A stretch of 64,000 nucleotides of DNA from an uncultured Oscillospiraceae bacterium (GCA_910587645.1 CAJUNA010000006.1:83925-147924), one strand, 5' to 3'; shown: positions 25,688 to 34,133, numbered from the stretch's first letter. A program made the numbers and translations. Notes: generated by a model from the letters alone, not told the origin.

Positions 25688-25716
25688 ATTATATCACACG
25701 GCCCAGGCAGATTAAA
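25688..25716 (-). promoter_or_regulatory. Likely promoter of the recombinase gene
   Basis: Minus-strand TATAAT (25693-25688), 17-bp spacer and a weak -35 TTTAAT (25716-25711) that overlaps the stop of the small upstream gene. Confidence 0.5.
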
Positions 25717-25960
25717 TGGATTTTGATAACAGATTGCAAACGCGCTGCTGTAAAGTGTCGCCACTTTTTCCAGAAAAAGATACATGGACGCCGGTATCGC
25801 CCACACGGAAAAGATAAGGGTTCCCTACGGCTTGCAGAAAAGTAAAAATTTTACCTTCGGCATCGCTGTCCGGGATTTTAACCTTGGAAATGTCCGGAAG
25901 GGAGTACTTGTCGAAATCCGCTGCGTACAGCTTTTTTTCTGCTTGTTCCTTGTAATCCAA
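25712..25960 (-). CDS. Small DUF6870-like protein next to the recombinase
   Basis: An 82-residue soluble protein with the pattern KYSLPDISKVKIPDS ... IFTFLQAVGNPYLFRVGDTGVHVSFS. I recognise this as similar to DUF6870 family proteins that accompany TnpX-type recombinases in Clostridial mobile elements; function unknown. The start is probably TTG 25960, eight bases after GGAGG; an earlier in-frame TTG (25978) lies upstream of that ribosome site. The family call is from memory of the motif and should be treated as moderate. Confidence 0.6.
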   Translation of the reverse strand: MDYKEQAEKKLYAADFDKYSLPDISKVKIPDSDAEGKIFTFLQAVGNPYLFRVGDTGVHVSFSGKSGDTLQQRVCNLLSKSI

Positions 25961-26018
25961 TGTGCGTACCTCCTGCAAGTTCCAAACATATATTAACCAA
26001 AAATTCCAACAATAAAAC

Positions 26019-26062
26019 GAGCAGTTGAAAGGGATCCATTCAGATCCCCTTCAACTGCTCCT
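26019..26062 (-). terminator. Terminator of cobQ
   Basis: GAGCAGTTGAAAGGGATC and its near-perfect complement around a short loop (26019-26060), followed on the minus strand by GTTTTATTG. Placed just after the cobQ stop. Confidence 0.8.
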
Positions 26063-26079
26063 TTTGCCAAGGCTGTCTT

Positions 26080-27543
26080 CTAATTTTTCACGCCGAGGAT
26101 GCGGTAAACCAGTTCCATATCCAAATTTGCCCGCACCGCGTCCGCCAGCAGATCATACTGTCTCTCCCGATAGGCTCCTGGGTCAAAAGACCCTAATTGG
26201 GACGGATCCACGCCCTTTTTCCCGCACAGCGCGGCTAGGACCGCGTCCGCCACGCCTGGCGCGTCAAATACGCCATGGAGGTAAGTGCCATAAACGCTGT
26301 CCTGTCCGGTAAGCGCGGGCCGGGTTTCCTGGCTGCGCCCCATGTGAATCTCATAGCCTTCATAGGCCATTCCTGACAGCGGGGCCAGCAGGCCTTCCAC
26401 CGCTCCGAACACGCCTTTAGCCTGGGACTGCACTTTTTCTCCATGGAACACGGTGTCCATATCCAGCAGCCCCAGACCGGCGATTTTCGTCCCTGGCTCG
26501 GCTTCAACCCCCTTGGGGTCGGTGATGCTCCGTCCCAGCATTTGATAGCCGCCGCAGATGCCTACAACCAGTGTTCCACGGGACGCCGCTTGCTTTACTG
26601 CCGCTTCCAGGCCGCTTTGCCGCAGCCACTTCAAATCGCCGATGGTACTTTTTGTCCCAGGAATGACAATCATATCCGGTGCGCCCAGTCCCCGGGTATT
26701 TTCTACATAGCGCACCGAAACATTTTCATAGCGTTCAAAGGGGCCAAGATCCGTAAAGTTGGAAATTCTTGGGAGCCGTATCACGGCAATATCAATGAGC
26801 TTTGCCGCTGCGTCCCGCGTGAATCTCTCCGACAGGCTGTCCTCATCGTCAATGTCCACATGCAGATAGGGGACAACTCCCGCCACAGGTACACCGCACA
26901 ATTTCTCTAGCTGCGCAAGCCCCGGCGCCAGGATGGAGCGGTCGCCCCGGAATTTATTGATGACAACGCCCTTTATCCGCTTTTTTTCCTCCTCGTCCAA
27001 CAGTGCGATGGTGCCGTAGAGCTGGGCGAACACACCGCCCCGGTCGATGTCGCCCACCAGCAGCACCGGGGCATCTACCATTTTTGCAAGCCCCATATTG
27101 ACGATATCGTCCTGTTTGAGATTGATTTCCGCAGGGCTTCCAGCGCCTTCGATAACGATGATATCAAACGTAGCGGCAAGGCTGTCATATGCTGCCTGAA
27201 CCGCCGGAAAAAATTCTGGTTTTCGCCGGTAATACTCAGATGCGCGCATATTCCCGTGGACAATTCCGTTTACAATGACTTGGCTGCCCATGTCTGTGGT
27301 GGGCTTGAGAAGGATGGGGTTCATGCGTACATCGGGCGGGATACCGGCAGCTTCGGCCTGAACAACTTGCGCTCTTCCCATCTCACCGCCGCTGGCGGTG
27401 ATGAAGGAATTCAGCGCCATGTTTTGACTTTTGAAAGGGGCGGTTTTATAGCCGTCCTGCTTCAGCACCCGGCATAATCCTGCCGCGAGGAGGGTTTTTC
27501 CCGCATTGGACATGGTGCCTTGGATCATAATGTTTTTTGCCAT
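26080..27543 (-). CDS. cobQ: Cobyric acid synthase CobQ/CbiP
   Basis: A 487-residue glutamine amidotransferase that amidates four side chains of adenosylcobyrinic a,c-diamide in B12 synthesis. N-terminal P-loop-like domain (IMIQGTMSNAGKTLLAAGLCR, PFKSQNMALNS) and C-terminal triad-type glutaminase domain with nucleophile Cys in LVVGICGGYQMLG and a His in GYEIHMGRS. An AGGAG lies 10 nt before the ATG. It follows cobD by about 20 bp, so the two probably form an operon; no other corrinoid genes are visible. Confidence 0.94.
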   Translation of the reverse strand: MAKNIMIQGTMSNAGKTLLAAGLCRVLKQDGYKTAPFKSQNMALNSFITASGGEMGRAQVVQAEAAGIPPDVRMNPILLKPTTDMGSQVIVNGIVHGNMRASEYYRRKPEFFPAVQAAYDSLAATFDIIVIEGAGSPAEINLKQDDIVNMGLAKMVDAPVLLVGDIDRGGVFAQLYGTIALLDEEEKKRIKGVVINKFRGDRSILAPGLAQLEKLCGVPVAGVVPYLHVDIDDEDSLSERFTRDAAAKLIDIAVIRLPRISNFTDLGPFERYENVSVRYVENTRGLGAPDMIVIPGTKSTIGDLKWLRQSGLEAAVKQAASRGTLVVGICGGYQMLGRSITDPKGVEAEPGTKIAGLGLLDMDTVFHGEKVQSQAKGVFGAVEGLLAPLSGMAYEGYEIHMGRSQETRPALTGQDSVYGTYLHGVFDAPGVADAVLAALCGKKGVDPSQLGSFDPGAYRERQYDLLADAVRANLDMELVYRILGVKN

Positions 27544-27563
27544 TTCCCAGTGCTCCTATTGAT

Positions 27564-28646
27564 CTAAAAGTCTATTTTAACGTTAACGCTTGCCGGAGCG
27601 GAAACCTCCCGCAGTGCTTCCAGCAGCTTTTGATTCTCCCAAGGCTGCTTTACCGCTACCCGGTAAAATCCTTCTCCCAACCCTACGTAGTTCCCACAGT
27701 CACGAATCAGAATCCCTCTTTCCAGCAGAGGCAGAAAAAGTGGGATCCTGCTTTTGAAAAGTAAATAATTCCCCTGGGAGGGATACACGGAAAAGCCTAT
27801 TTTCTCCAGGTTTGTGGCCATTTTAGGCCGCTCTTCTTGAATCAGTGTCCGTGCCTTTTCTAAAAAAGAATTTTCCTTTAATGCGGCCACGCCGGCGAAT
27901 TGCGCTGGCAGGGAAACGTTCCACGGCTGTGCCCGGCGGCTCATCGCCGCCAGCAGCTTTTCCTCTTTGCAGAGACAATACCCTAACCGCAGTCCAGCCA
28001 TCCCATAGCTTTTAGTAAACGCCTTTAAAATAAACAAACCTGGAAAACTGGAAAGCATTTCCGCCATAGACGCTTCGCGGCCGCCATCGCTCAATTCTAA
28101 AAAGCACTCATCGAGAAAGAGCCGGATACCCCGCTGCTTGCAAATGCTGCAAATTTCTGCCAAAAGCCCCGGTTCTATCAACATCCCTGTGGGATTATTG
28201 GGATTGCAGAGGAAAACGGTTTGACAACTTGTTTGCCGCAATTCCTCCAGAAATTCTGCTGTGACCGCAAAGCCATCCTCTTTCCGTAAATGAAAATGGG
28301 CGGCTTTCAGACCCGCCGCCTCCAGGGCAGCTTCGTATTCAGAAAAAGTGGGTACCGCCAAGAGTGCGCCGCCCTTTCCGATAACGCCGCAATAGGCGTA
28401 AATCAACTCCGCTGCCCCGCAGCCACAGAGGATTGCTTCCACCGGCACACCCTCCCGGGCCGCAAGAGCCGCCGTCAGTTCCCGACAACCGGGATCAGGA
28501 TATTGACATAGCCGCCCCGCCGATTCAACCACTGCCTGCATGACAGATTCCGGTGTCCCTAAGGGGTTTGTGTTGACGGAAAAATCCAGGTTCACGGTGT
28601 GTCCGAACAAATCGCCGCCGTGTGGATTCGCGGTCTGATACAGCAT
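27564..28646 (-). CDS. cobD: Threonine-phosphate decarboxylase-like aminotransferase (CobD)
   Basis: A 360-residue PLP-dependent class I/II aminotransferase fold. The N-terminal HGGDLFGHTVNLDFSVNTNPLG is typical of CobD, which makes (R)-1-amino-2-propanol phosphate for the B12 nucleotide loop. The PLP Lys lies in KAFTKSYGMAGLRLGY, and FLCNPNNPTG and DECFLELSD are present. Start ATG 28646 is preferred for GAGG eight bases upstream; seven extra codons to 28667 have no ribosome site. Histidinol-phosphate aminotransferase is the main alternative, but position next to cobQ favours CobD. Confidence 0.85.
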   Translation of the reverse strand: MLYQTANPHGGDLFGHTVNLDFSVNTNPLGTPESVMQAVVESAGRLCQYPDPGCRELTAALAAREGVPVEAILCGCGAAELIYAYCGVIGKGGALLAVPTFSEYEAALEAAGLKAAHFHLRKEDGFAVTAEFLEELRQTSCQTVFLCNPNNPTGMLIEPGLLAEICSICKQRGIRLFLDECFLELSDGGREASMAEMLSSFPGLFILKAFTKSYGMAGLRLGYCLCKEEKLLAAMSRRAQPWNVSLPAQFAGVAALKENSFLEKARTLIQEERPKMATNLEKIGFSVYPSQGNYLLFKSRIPLFLPLLERGILIRDCGNYVGLGEGFYRVAVKQPWENQKLLEALREVSAPASVNVKIDF

Positions 28647-28674
28647 AACCAAGTCCTCACATTGCATAACAAAT

Positions 28675-28698
28675 AGGAGACCGCAAAAGCGGCCTCCT
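28675..28698 (-). terminator. Terminator of lexA
   Basis: AGGAGACCGC/GCGGCCTCCT with an AAAA loop (TTTT on the minus strand), between lexA and cobD. Confidence 0.6.
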
Positions 28699-28716
28699 GG
28701 AAAGCCATCCGTAAGA

Positions 28717-29304
28717 TCAGTATTGGCGAACTACCGCCGTTACGCGGCCCAAAAGCTGCGCATCGTTGCCGTTGATCGGCCGGTACGCTTCATTTTCCGG
28801 CAGCAGCCAAATTTCCCCGTCCTTCTTAGAGAGCCGCTTCACCGTGGCTTCGTCCCCCAATAGGGCCACCACAATTTCACCGTTTATTGCCGTAGGCTGG
28901 CGGTGAACCACCACCAGGTCGTCCGGCAGGATCCCCGCGTTCAGCATAGATTCCCCCCGCACCCGCAGGGCGAAATATTCATCCTCACGGCTGCCGCACT
29001 CAAAAGTGAGGTAGTCGTCGATGCACTCCTGGGCCAAAATCGGCGTACCCGCCGCCACATTTCCCAAAATGGGGATTTTGTTCTTTTCCCGCTGTGCGGC
29101 CAGGACGATGGCGCGGCCCTTGAAATCCCCCTTTTCAATCAACCCCTGCTCTTGCAGGCGCTTGAGATGGAAATGGACCGTGGACGGGGACTTAAGCCCC
29201 ACGGCCTCGCAGATTTCCCGCACCGAGGGCGCATAGCCCTGCGCAGGGATGACCTGCTGCAAGTATTCGTAGATCCGTTCCGTCATATCGGTTTTCTTTG
29301 GCAT
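28717..29304 (-). CDS. lexA: LexA repressor of the SOS response
   Basis: A 195-residue self-cleaving repressor. N-terminal winged helix (residues ~5-65, PSVREICEAVGLKSPSTVHFHLKRL), cleavage site A85-G86 in VAAGTP, catalytic S119 in GESMLNAGI and K156 in EATVKRLS. Start ATG 29304 follows GGGAGGATGG; the upstream frame to 29355 is not supported. The gene has its own promoter, overlapped by a LexA-box-like site, so it is probably autoregulated and induced by RecA upon DNA damage. Confidence 0.95.
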   Translation of the reverse strand: MPKKTDMTERIYEYLQQVIPAQGYAPSVREICEAVGLKSPSTVHFHLKRLQEQGLIEKGDFKGRAIVLAAQREKNKIPILGNVAAGTPILAQECIDDYLTFECGSREDEYFALRVRGESMLNAGILPDDLVVVHRQPTAINGEIVVALLGDEATVKRLSKKDGEIWLLPENEAYRPINGNDAQLLGRVTAVVRQY

Positions 29305-29345
29305 AATCCATCCTCCCAATTGTTTCCACCGGGGTATTTGTGGAC

Positions 29346-29383
29346 AGTATATCATAGTTTTTTTATTTTCACAACACCTGTTC
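29346..29383 (-). promoter_or_regulatory. lexA promoter with overlapping SOS box
   Basis: Minus-strand TTGTGA (29374-29369), 17-bp spacer and TATACT (29351-29346). GAACAGGTGTTG (29383-29372) matches the Firmicutes LexA consensus GAAC-N4-GTTC with one mismatch and overlaps the -35 box. Confidence 0.65.
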
Positions 29384-29420
29384 TTGTATTTCTGAAATAT
29401 TTTTTCTTAGACATAGAGAC

Positions 29421-29469
29421 CAGGATTTGCCATCTCCTGGTTTACAAATCCTGGCGGGGATGGTATACT
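29421..29469 (+). promoter_or_regulatory. birA promoter with overlapping perfect palindrome
   Basis: TTTACA (29441-29446), 17-bp spacer and TATACT (29464-29469). A perfect 10-bp inverted repeat, CCAGGATTTG (29421-29430) and CAAATCCTGG (29446-29455), spans the -35. GGTTTACAA at 29439-29447 also matches one half of the known BirA operator. It is a candidate autoregulatory site. Confidence 0.6.
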
Positions 29470-29514
29470 GCTGTCGTTCAAAGCTGCAAAGCAGCGGAAA
29501 AGCGGGGTGATGGA

Positions 29515-30507
29515 ATGAGTAAAGAAAAGGTTTACCGTCTGCTGCGCTCAGCCGGTGCGTCTTACGTTTCCGGCCAGGAACTCAGCCGTACGCTAGGTAT
29601 CAGCAGGGCAGCGGTCTGGAAGGCGATCGACAGTCTCCGCCGGGACGGCTACACCGTAGACGCCCGCACGGGCCTGGGCTACCGGCTGGCCGCCGCGCCG
29701 GACGTGATGGCGGAGCGGGAGATTCGTAATTATTTCCCGCCGGGTCTGTACTGCCCAGACCTGCGGTGCCTGGAGGAGGTGGATTCTACTAACTCCTACT
29801 TGAAGCGGGAAGCCCTGTCCGGCGCCCCTCACGGCACGGTGGCTGTGGCTAACAGCCAGACTGCCGGACGCGGGCGCATGACACGTTCCTTCCAATCCCC
29901 GCCCGGCAAGGGGGTATATCTTTCAATCCTCCTGCGGCCCCAGCTCCCGCCAGGCGAACTGCTGGGAGTGACAGGCATGACAGCCGTGGCGGTGTGCGCC
30001 GCTGTAGAGAAGGCTGCCGGGGTTCGTCCGCAGATTAAGTGGACTAATGACCTGGTGATGAATGGCAGGAAGCTATGCGGCATCCTGACGGAAATGGCTG
30101 TGGAGAGCGAATCGGGGCTGACCCAGTTCTTAGTCATCGGCGCGGGGGTGAACGTCAGCCATACTGTGGAGGATTTTGGCCCGGAGGTGTCGGAAATGGC
30201 GACTTCTTTGGCTCAGGAGGGCTATTCCGTTTCCCGGCCCGCCCTGGCTGCCGCCATGATCGAGGAGTTTTTCCGGCTGGGCGAAGCCCTGGGGGGCGAT
30301 CTTGGGCCGTGGGTAGACGCCTACCGCCGGGACTGCGTGACCCTGGGCAGGCCGGTGCGGCTGCTGTGGGCTGATGGGCAGACCCAGGCGGAAGCCCTGG
30401 ATATCGACAGTCAGTTTGGTTTGACCGTCCGCATGCCGGATGGGGAAGTGAAGGTGGTGCGCACAGGGGAGGTCTCCGTAAGGGGGATGTATGGATATGT
30501 GGAGTGA
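29515..30507 (+). CDS. birA: Bifunctional biotin--protein ligase and biotin operon repressor
   Basis: A 330-residue protein with N-terminal winged helix (residues ~1-65; SGQELSRTLGISRAAVWKAIDSLR), catalytic biotinyl-AMP domain (VDSTNSYLKRE, SQTAGRGRMTRSFQSP) and a small C-terminal SH3-like domain. It charges biotin carboxylases and represses biotin genes. ATG 29515 is the first start after the promoter; the frame is open far upstream but that part runs antisense to lexA. The ribosome site (GGGGTGATGG) is weak. It is divergently arranged with lexA and translationally linked to the next gene. Confidence 0.94.
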   Translation: MSKEKVYRLLRSAGASYVSGQELSRTLGISRAAVWKAIDSLRRDGYTVDARTGLGYRLAAAPDVMAEREIRNYFPPGLYCPDLRCLEEVDSTNSYLKREALSGAPHGTVAVANSQTAGRGRMTRSFQSPPGKGVYLSILLRPQLPPGELLGVTGMTAVAVCAAVEKAAGVRPQIKWTNDLVMNGRKLCGILTEMAVESESGLTQFLVIGAGVNVSHTVEDFGPEVSEMATSLAQEGYSVSRPALAAAMIEEFFRLGEALGGDLGPWVDAYRRDCVTLGRPVRLLWADGQTQAEALDIDSQFGLTVRMPDGEVKVVRTGEVSVRGMYGYVE

Positions 30508-30512
30508 AGATA

Positions 30513-31631
30513 ATGAAAATCAGAGCGTATAATAAAACCTATCACGCCTACCATGGTAAACGGCCGTGGAAAAAGTGGCTTCTTGCCGCGTTGGCGGTTC
30601 TTGTGGTTCTGGTACTGCTGGGGGCGCTGGTGGGATGGCTGATGTTCCGGCGGGAGCTATCCATCACGGGGACGATACGGAAGCTGGACGTTCCCTCTCC
30701 CGCCTATTTCATGGAAGTGAAGGGAGATTACTATTTTGAGGAGTTTCTCGCTTCCGGCGGCGGATCTTGCGATGCTGAGGTCAGCGGGTTCCTATCCCGA
30801 AAAATTTCCAAAGGCTTCTATCAGGCTCCGGTGGGGGAATACCGGGAGGGATGCAGCGTCCTGAGCGCCATGTCCGGGGAGGGCGATCACCTTTGGGGCC
30901 GGAATTATGACTGGAGCGCGTCTGTGCCTATCATCGTGCGGCATATTCCGGAGGAGGGGTATCCCTCTCTGTCTACCTGTGATTTCCGGCATATCACGCT
31001 GAACGCAAAAACAACGCCGGAGGGAATGGCGGACAAAATAATGGCGATTGCCGCCCTTTACGTTCCTATGGACGGGGTGAACAGCGCGGGGCTGTGCGTG
31101 GCGGATTTGCAGGTCAATGAGGGCGGCATGCCCGACCCGGACACAGATAAGCCGGACTTGACTGTCACCACCGCCATCCGGCTGCTTCTGAACAAGGCGG
31201 CCACGGTGGACGAAGCCCTGGCGTTGCTGGCGCAGTACGATATCCACCCCTCCGGCGGCATCAGCCACCATCTGGCGGTTTCCGATGTGTCCGGGAAATC
31301 CGTTGCTGTGGAATTTACAGAGGACGGCTTTACTGCCGTGGATACGGCGGTTGTGACCAACTTCAATCTTGCCAACGGCGACCCCTCCGCTGGGGGAGAG
31401 AGCGCGGAGACGCGGTACAATGCCCTTATGGGCTTCTTCCTGGACAGCCAGGCCGCCACGGCGAAGCGCGTCAAGGCCGCCATGTCCCATGTGGTGCAGG
31501 ACGATGCGGACGGCGCTACCCAGTGGACCGTGGTTTACGACCAAAGCGTCCCCTTTGTGACCTGGTATTTCCAAGGCGATTTTTCCAACGGCGTCACGCT
31601 GCCCATCCTGCCGGACAGCCACAGCCGCTAA
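30513..31631 (+). CDS. Membrane-anchored linear amide C-N hydrolase (choloylglycine hydrolase/C45-like)
   Basis: A 372-residue Ntn-hydrolase-like protein. One membrane helix at residues ~20-45 (KKWLLAALAVLVVLVLLGAL) anchors an extracytoplasmic catalytic domain. The likely nucleophile is C114 in YREGCSVLSAM, followed by WGRNYDW, matching the C45/choloylglycine-hydrolase group (penicillin or bile-salt amidase fold). Unlike classic members the Cys is far from the N-terminus, so activation would need cleavage or a different mechanism. ATG 30513 has GGAG eight bases upstream; an alternative GTG overlaps the birA stop. Substrate unknown. Confidence 0.75.
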   Translation: MKIRAYNKTYHAYHGKRPWKKWLLAALAVLVVLVLLGALVGWLMFRRELSITGTIRKLDVPSPAYFMEVKGDYYFEEFLASGGGSCDAEVSGFLSRKISKGFYQAPVGEYREGCSVLSAMSGEGDHLWGRNYDWSASVPIIVRHIPEEGYPSLSTCDFRHITLNAKTTPEGMADKIMAIAALYVPMDGVNSAGLCVADLQVNEGGMPDPDTDKPDLTVTTAIRLLLNKAATVDEALALLAQYDIHPSGGISHHLAVSDVSGKSVAVEFTEDGFTAVDTAVVTNFNLANGDPSAGGESAETRYNALMGFFLDSQAATAKRVKAAMSHVVQDDADGATQWTVVYDQSVPFVTWYFQGDFSNGVTLPILPDSHSR

Positions 31632-31650
31632 TTGTTGAAAGGAGAATGTT

Positions 31651-32193
31651 ATGAGCATCTATCCCGATTTATTTCTCACCTTTGCCAAGGTGGGTGTTAT
31701 GACCTTCGGCGGCGGCTACGCCATGCTGCCTATCCTTCAGCGGGAGGTGGTCGACAACAAGGGCTGGGCCACGGAGGAGGAACTGATGGATTATTTCGCC
31801 ATCGGCCAGTGCACCCCCGGCGTCATTGCCGTCAATACCGCCACATTTATCGGCCAGAAACGGAAGGGGATCATGGGGGGCATCTGTGCCACGCTGGGCG
31901 TAGTGTTCCCTTCTCTAATCATTATCTCCCTTTTGGCGGGCGTGATCACCGCCTTTTCCCATCTGGCGTGGGTGAACCACGCTTTCGGCGGAATCCGCGT
32001 GTGTGTGTGCATCCTGATCCTCAACGCGGTGGTCAAGCTGCTGAAAAAATCTGTGATTGACGCGCCTACGGCTGTGTTGTTTGCTGTGGTGGCGCTCTGC
32101 GCTTACTTTACGTCTCTCAGCCCGGTTTGGTTTGTGCTGGCTGCGGCTGCGGCTGGAATCATTCTGAAGAATATGGGGGTGAAGAAGGTATGA
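31651..32193 (+). CDS. Chromate-transporter-family protein, first half
   Basis: A 180-residue integral membrane protein of the CHR family (single CHR domain form). Family motif FGGGYAMLPILQREVV near the N-terminus, then ATEEELMDYFAIGQCTPGVIAVNTATFIG, and about five helices. Short CHR proteins work as pairs, here with the next gene, which starts inside its stop codon (ATGA). Transport of chromate or another anion is family knowledge; the real substrate in gut Firmicutes is uncertain. Confidence 0.88.
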   Translation: MSIYPDLFLTFAKVGVMTFGGGYAMLPILQREVVDNKGWATEEELMDYFAIGQCTPGVIAVNTATFIGQKRKGIMGGICATLGVVFPSLIIISLLAGVITAFSHLAWVNHAFGGIRVCVCILILNAVVKLLKKSVIDAPTAVLFAVVALCAYFTSLSPVWFVLAAAAAGIILKNMGVKKV

Positions 32194-32813
32194 CGAGTAT
32201 ACTTTCTGTGCGGATCATGCTGTTTTTGCGGCTGTTTTATGAATTTTTCAAGACAGGCCTGTTCGCTGTAGGCGGCGGCATGGCAACAATTCCCTTCCTC
32301 TACAACATGGCGGACAACACCGGCTGGTTTACCCGCATGGATGTGGACAATATGATTGCGGTGGGCGAATCCACACCCGGCCCTATCGGCGTGAACATGG
32401 CGACCTATGTAGGCTATATCACCGGCGCGAATGAGGGCGGACTGCCCTTTGCCATCCTGGGGGCGGTCGTGGCCACTTTGGGACTGGTCACCCCATCTGT
32501 TATTGTGATTCTGATTATCGCGTCCTTCCTCAAGAGCTTCCGGAATAACCGCTACGTGGAGAGCGCGTTCTACGGCCTGCGGCCCGCGTCCACCGGACTG
32601 ATTGCTGCGGCAGGATTGTCGGTGATCGTTTCCAACCTGTTTTTCGCGGAAACCCTGGCAGAGGGATTTTCCATGGCGTTCTTCAATTGGAAAGGGATCG
32701 TACTGGCCGCTGTGCTGTGGGTGTTGACCAACAAGGTCAAACAGACGAAAAAGCTCCACCCCATTATCTTTATCGGCGCGTCCGCCGTGGTGGGGATCGT
32801 GCTGGGAATGTGA
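32190..32813 (+). CDS. Chromate-transporter-family protein, second half
   Basis: A 207-residue partner of the preceding CHR protein, with the parallel motif FAVGGGMATIPFLYNMAD and AVGESTPGPIGVNMATYVGY, five to six helices and a distinctive mid-section IASFLKSFRNN. Start ATG 32190 overlaps the upstream stop by ATGA; a longer frame (to 32127) lies within the upstream gene. The two genes most likely encode a heterodimer. Confidence 0.88.
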   Translation: MTSILSVRIMLFLRLFYEFFKTGLFAVGGGMATIPFLYNMADNTGWFTRMDVDNMIAVGESTPGPIGVNMATYVGYITGANEGGLPFAILGAVVATLGLVTPSVIVILIIASFLKSFRNNRYVESAFYGLRPASTGLIAAAGLSVIVSNLFFAETLAEGFSMAFFNWKGIVLAAVLWVLTNKVKQTKKLHPIIFIGASAVVGIVLGM

Positions 32814-33014
32814 TCTCCGGGGAACAGGGGGAAAATGACAGAATGGATTCTTCCCGCCAACTCTCCCTTGCCGCCCTGCGGGAAAATGGCTACAGGGGAA
32901 GCATGCAGGGGCCAAGTCAGGTTTCCAGCTATCCGGGGCTGGCCCGGTATCTGCATGGGGTTGTGAGAGCCCAGAATTCCGAAACAGGGGTTAAAAAGAA
33001 CCAATAAAACAAAT

Positions 33015-33061
33015 AAAAAGTCCCGGCGGCGATTCATACGAATTCCCGCCGGGGACTTTTT
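33015..33061. terminator. Bidirectional terminator between the CHR pair and the ylbJ-like gene
   Basis: AAAAAGTCCCGGCGG and CCGCCGGGGACTTTTT around a 16-nt loop, with A and T runs on both sides, between convergent genes. The 200 bases before it (32814-33014) hold no convincing gene. Confidence 0.85.
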
Positions 33062-33956
33062 ACAGCAGCATCCACGCCCCAGCCGCTAATATTGCCGACA
33101 GTGCCGCCTGCACCGCTTTCCCGGCCCAGTGCCAGCGGAAAGACAGCCCTGCCGGGGCAGTAAGGGACAAGGCCTGGCAGTGAACCGACAGCCCGCCCCA
33201 TCCCACAATGGCGGCGGCGGCGAGGAAACCGGCCTTTCCAGGCGTCAGCGCGGCAACGCCAGAAACCATCTCCAGCACCCCCAGCAGTGGCAGGGGCATC
33301 TGCGCCGGGGGCAGCGCGGCCAGGACCCGGAACAGCACCACAAAGGCGCAGATGTTGAGCATAGACCCCGCCGCGCCGGAGACAGAGGAGGTCAAGGCTT
33401 GTGGAAACGGTATGGGTTTCTTGGAGAGCCTTCTGCCTGAGTAGGCCGGTTCCCGGCTGCTAACTGTCCGGCAGAGGATAGCTCCTGTCAACACCGCCGA
33501 TAGGGCGTGGACGGCGAACAGCACCGCTCCCGTCCGCAGGTCTCCCAATATGCCCGCGCCTACGTAGCCCAGCAGGAACGCGGGGCCGCAGTTGTCGCAG
33601 AAGCCCAGCAGCAGTTCCGCTTCCTGGCGGGAGATCCTGCCCTGTTCATACAGGCTGGCGGCGGTTTTCGCGCCGCTGGGATAGCCGCCCAGCAGGCCCG
33701 CCAGCAGCGGCAGGGCGCAGATCCCACGCATCCGGAACAGCGGCTTCATCAGCGGCCCACAGATGCTTTGCAGCGATTCCGCCAGCCCTAGCTGGAGCAG
33801 GAGGGAGATTACGGCAAAAAATGGGAACAAGGACGGGATCACTGTCCCGGCGCACAGCCCCAGCCCGTCCCGTACAGCGGCCGCCGCTTCCTGGGGCCGC
33901 AGCAGCAGGAGGGCTGCCACCCCCAGGACTGCTGCCGCAGGCAGAAATTTTTTCAT
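33060..33956 (-). CDS. YlbJ-like sporulation integral membrane protein (nucleoside-recognition/Gate family)
   Basis: A 298-residue protein with about eight membrane helices. The motifs TVIPSLFPFFAVISLL and LGGYPSGAKTAASLYEQG, with GFCDNCGPAFLLGYVG, mark the YlbJ/Gate-domain family, of which YlbJ is needed for spore cortex formation in Bacillus. An ATG at 33956 is preferred over the GTG at 33959, but the ribosome site is weak in either case. Divergent from pcrA. The family call is firm; the sporulation role is by analogy. Confidence 0.82.
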   Translation of the reverse strand: MKKFLPAAAVLGVAALLLLRPQEAAAAVRDGLGLCAGTVIPSLFPFFAVISLLLQLGLAESLQSICGPLMKPLFRMRGICALPLLAGLLGGYPSGAKTAASLYEQGRISRQEAELLLGFCDNCGPAFLLGYVGAGILGDLRTGAVLFAVHALSAVLTGAILCRTVSSREPAYSGRRLSKKPIPFPQALTSSVSGAAGSMLNICAFVVLFRVLAALPPAQMPLPLLGVLEMVSGVAALTPGKAGFLAAAAIVGWGGLSVHCQALSLTAPAGLSFRWHWAGKAVQAALSAILAAGAWMLL

Positions 33957-34063
33957 CACACATCACCACTAAAGGATATGCGGGAGGAGGACAGGGCATG
34001 CCCCGTCCTTTTTGGGAGCGGAAAAATGCCGGGGATCTGGCTGGCGAAAATGAAAATTACCCG

Positions 34064-34092
34064 TTGACCCAGCCGCCGAAGGATAGTAAAAT
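34064..34092 (+). promoter_or_regulatory. Sigma-A promoter of pcrA
   Basis: TTGACC (34064-34069), 17-bp spacer, TAAAAT (34087-34092), 41 bp before pcrA. Confidence 0.65.
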
Positions 34093-34133
34093 AAGAAAGT
34101 GAGAATTTTAGGAAAGAGAGACGAAAATACCCC

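Larger units (their letters stand above)
23945..25960 (-). mobile_element. Serine-recombinase element inserted in spoVAD, right boundary unknown
   Basis: Recombinase plus a small DUF6870-like gene, a pair common in Clostridial integrative elements. The left end is set by the spoVAD break. To the right, cobQ begins after about 120 bp, with no spoVAD 5' half, so the right end cannot be placed; the element may be a remnant, or much longer than it appears. Confidence 0.6.

Noticed and set aside
29415..29447. Full canonical BirA operator (TTGTAAACC-N15-GGTTTACAA)
   Set aside because: Only the right half GGTTTACAA is present; the left half at the required spacing does not match. The perfect dyad CCAGGATTTG/CAAATCCTGG is reported instead.
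28903..29514. 200-codon N-terminal extension of birA
   Set aside because: It runs antisense to lexA and across the birA promoter. The winged helix of BirA begins at ATG 29515.
32844..33007. 54-codon plus-strand frame after the CHR genes
   Set aside because: No convincing ribosome site, no conserved feature, and it runs up to the terminator.
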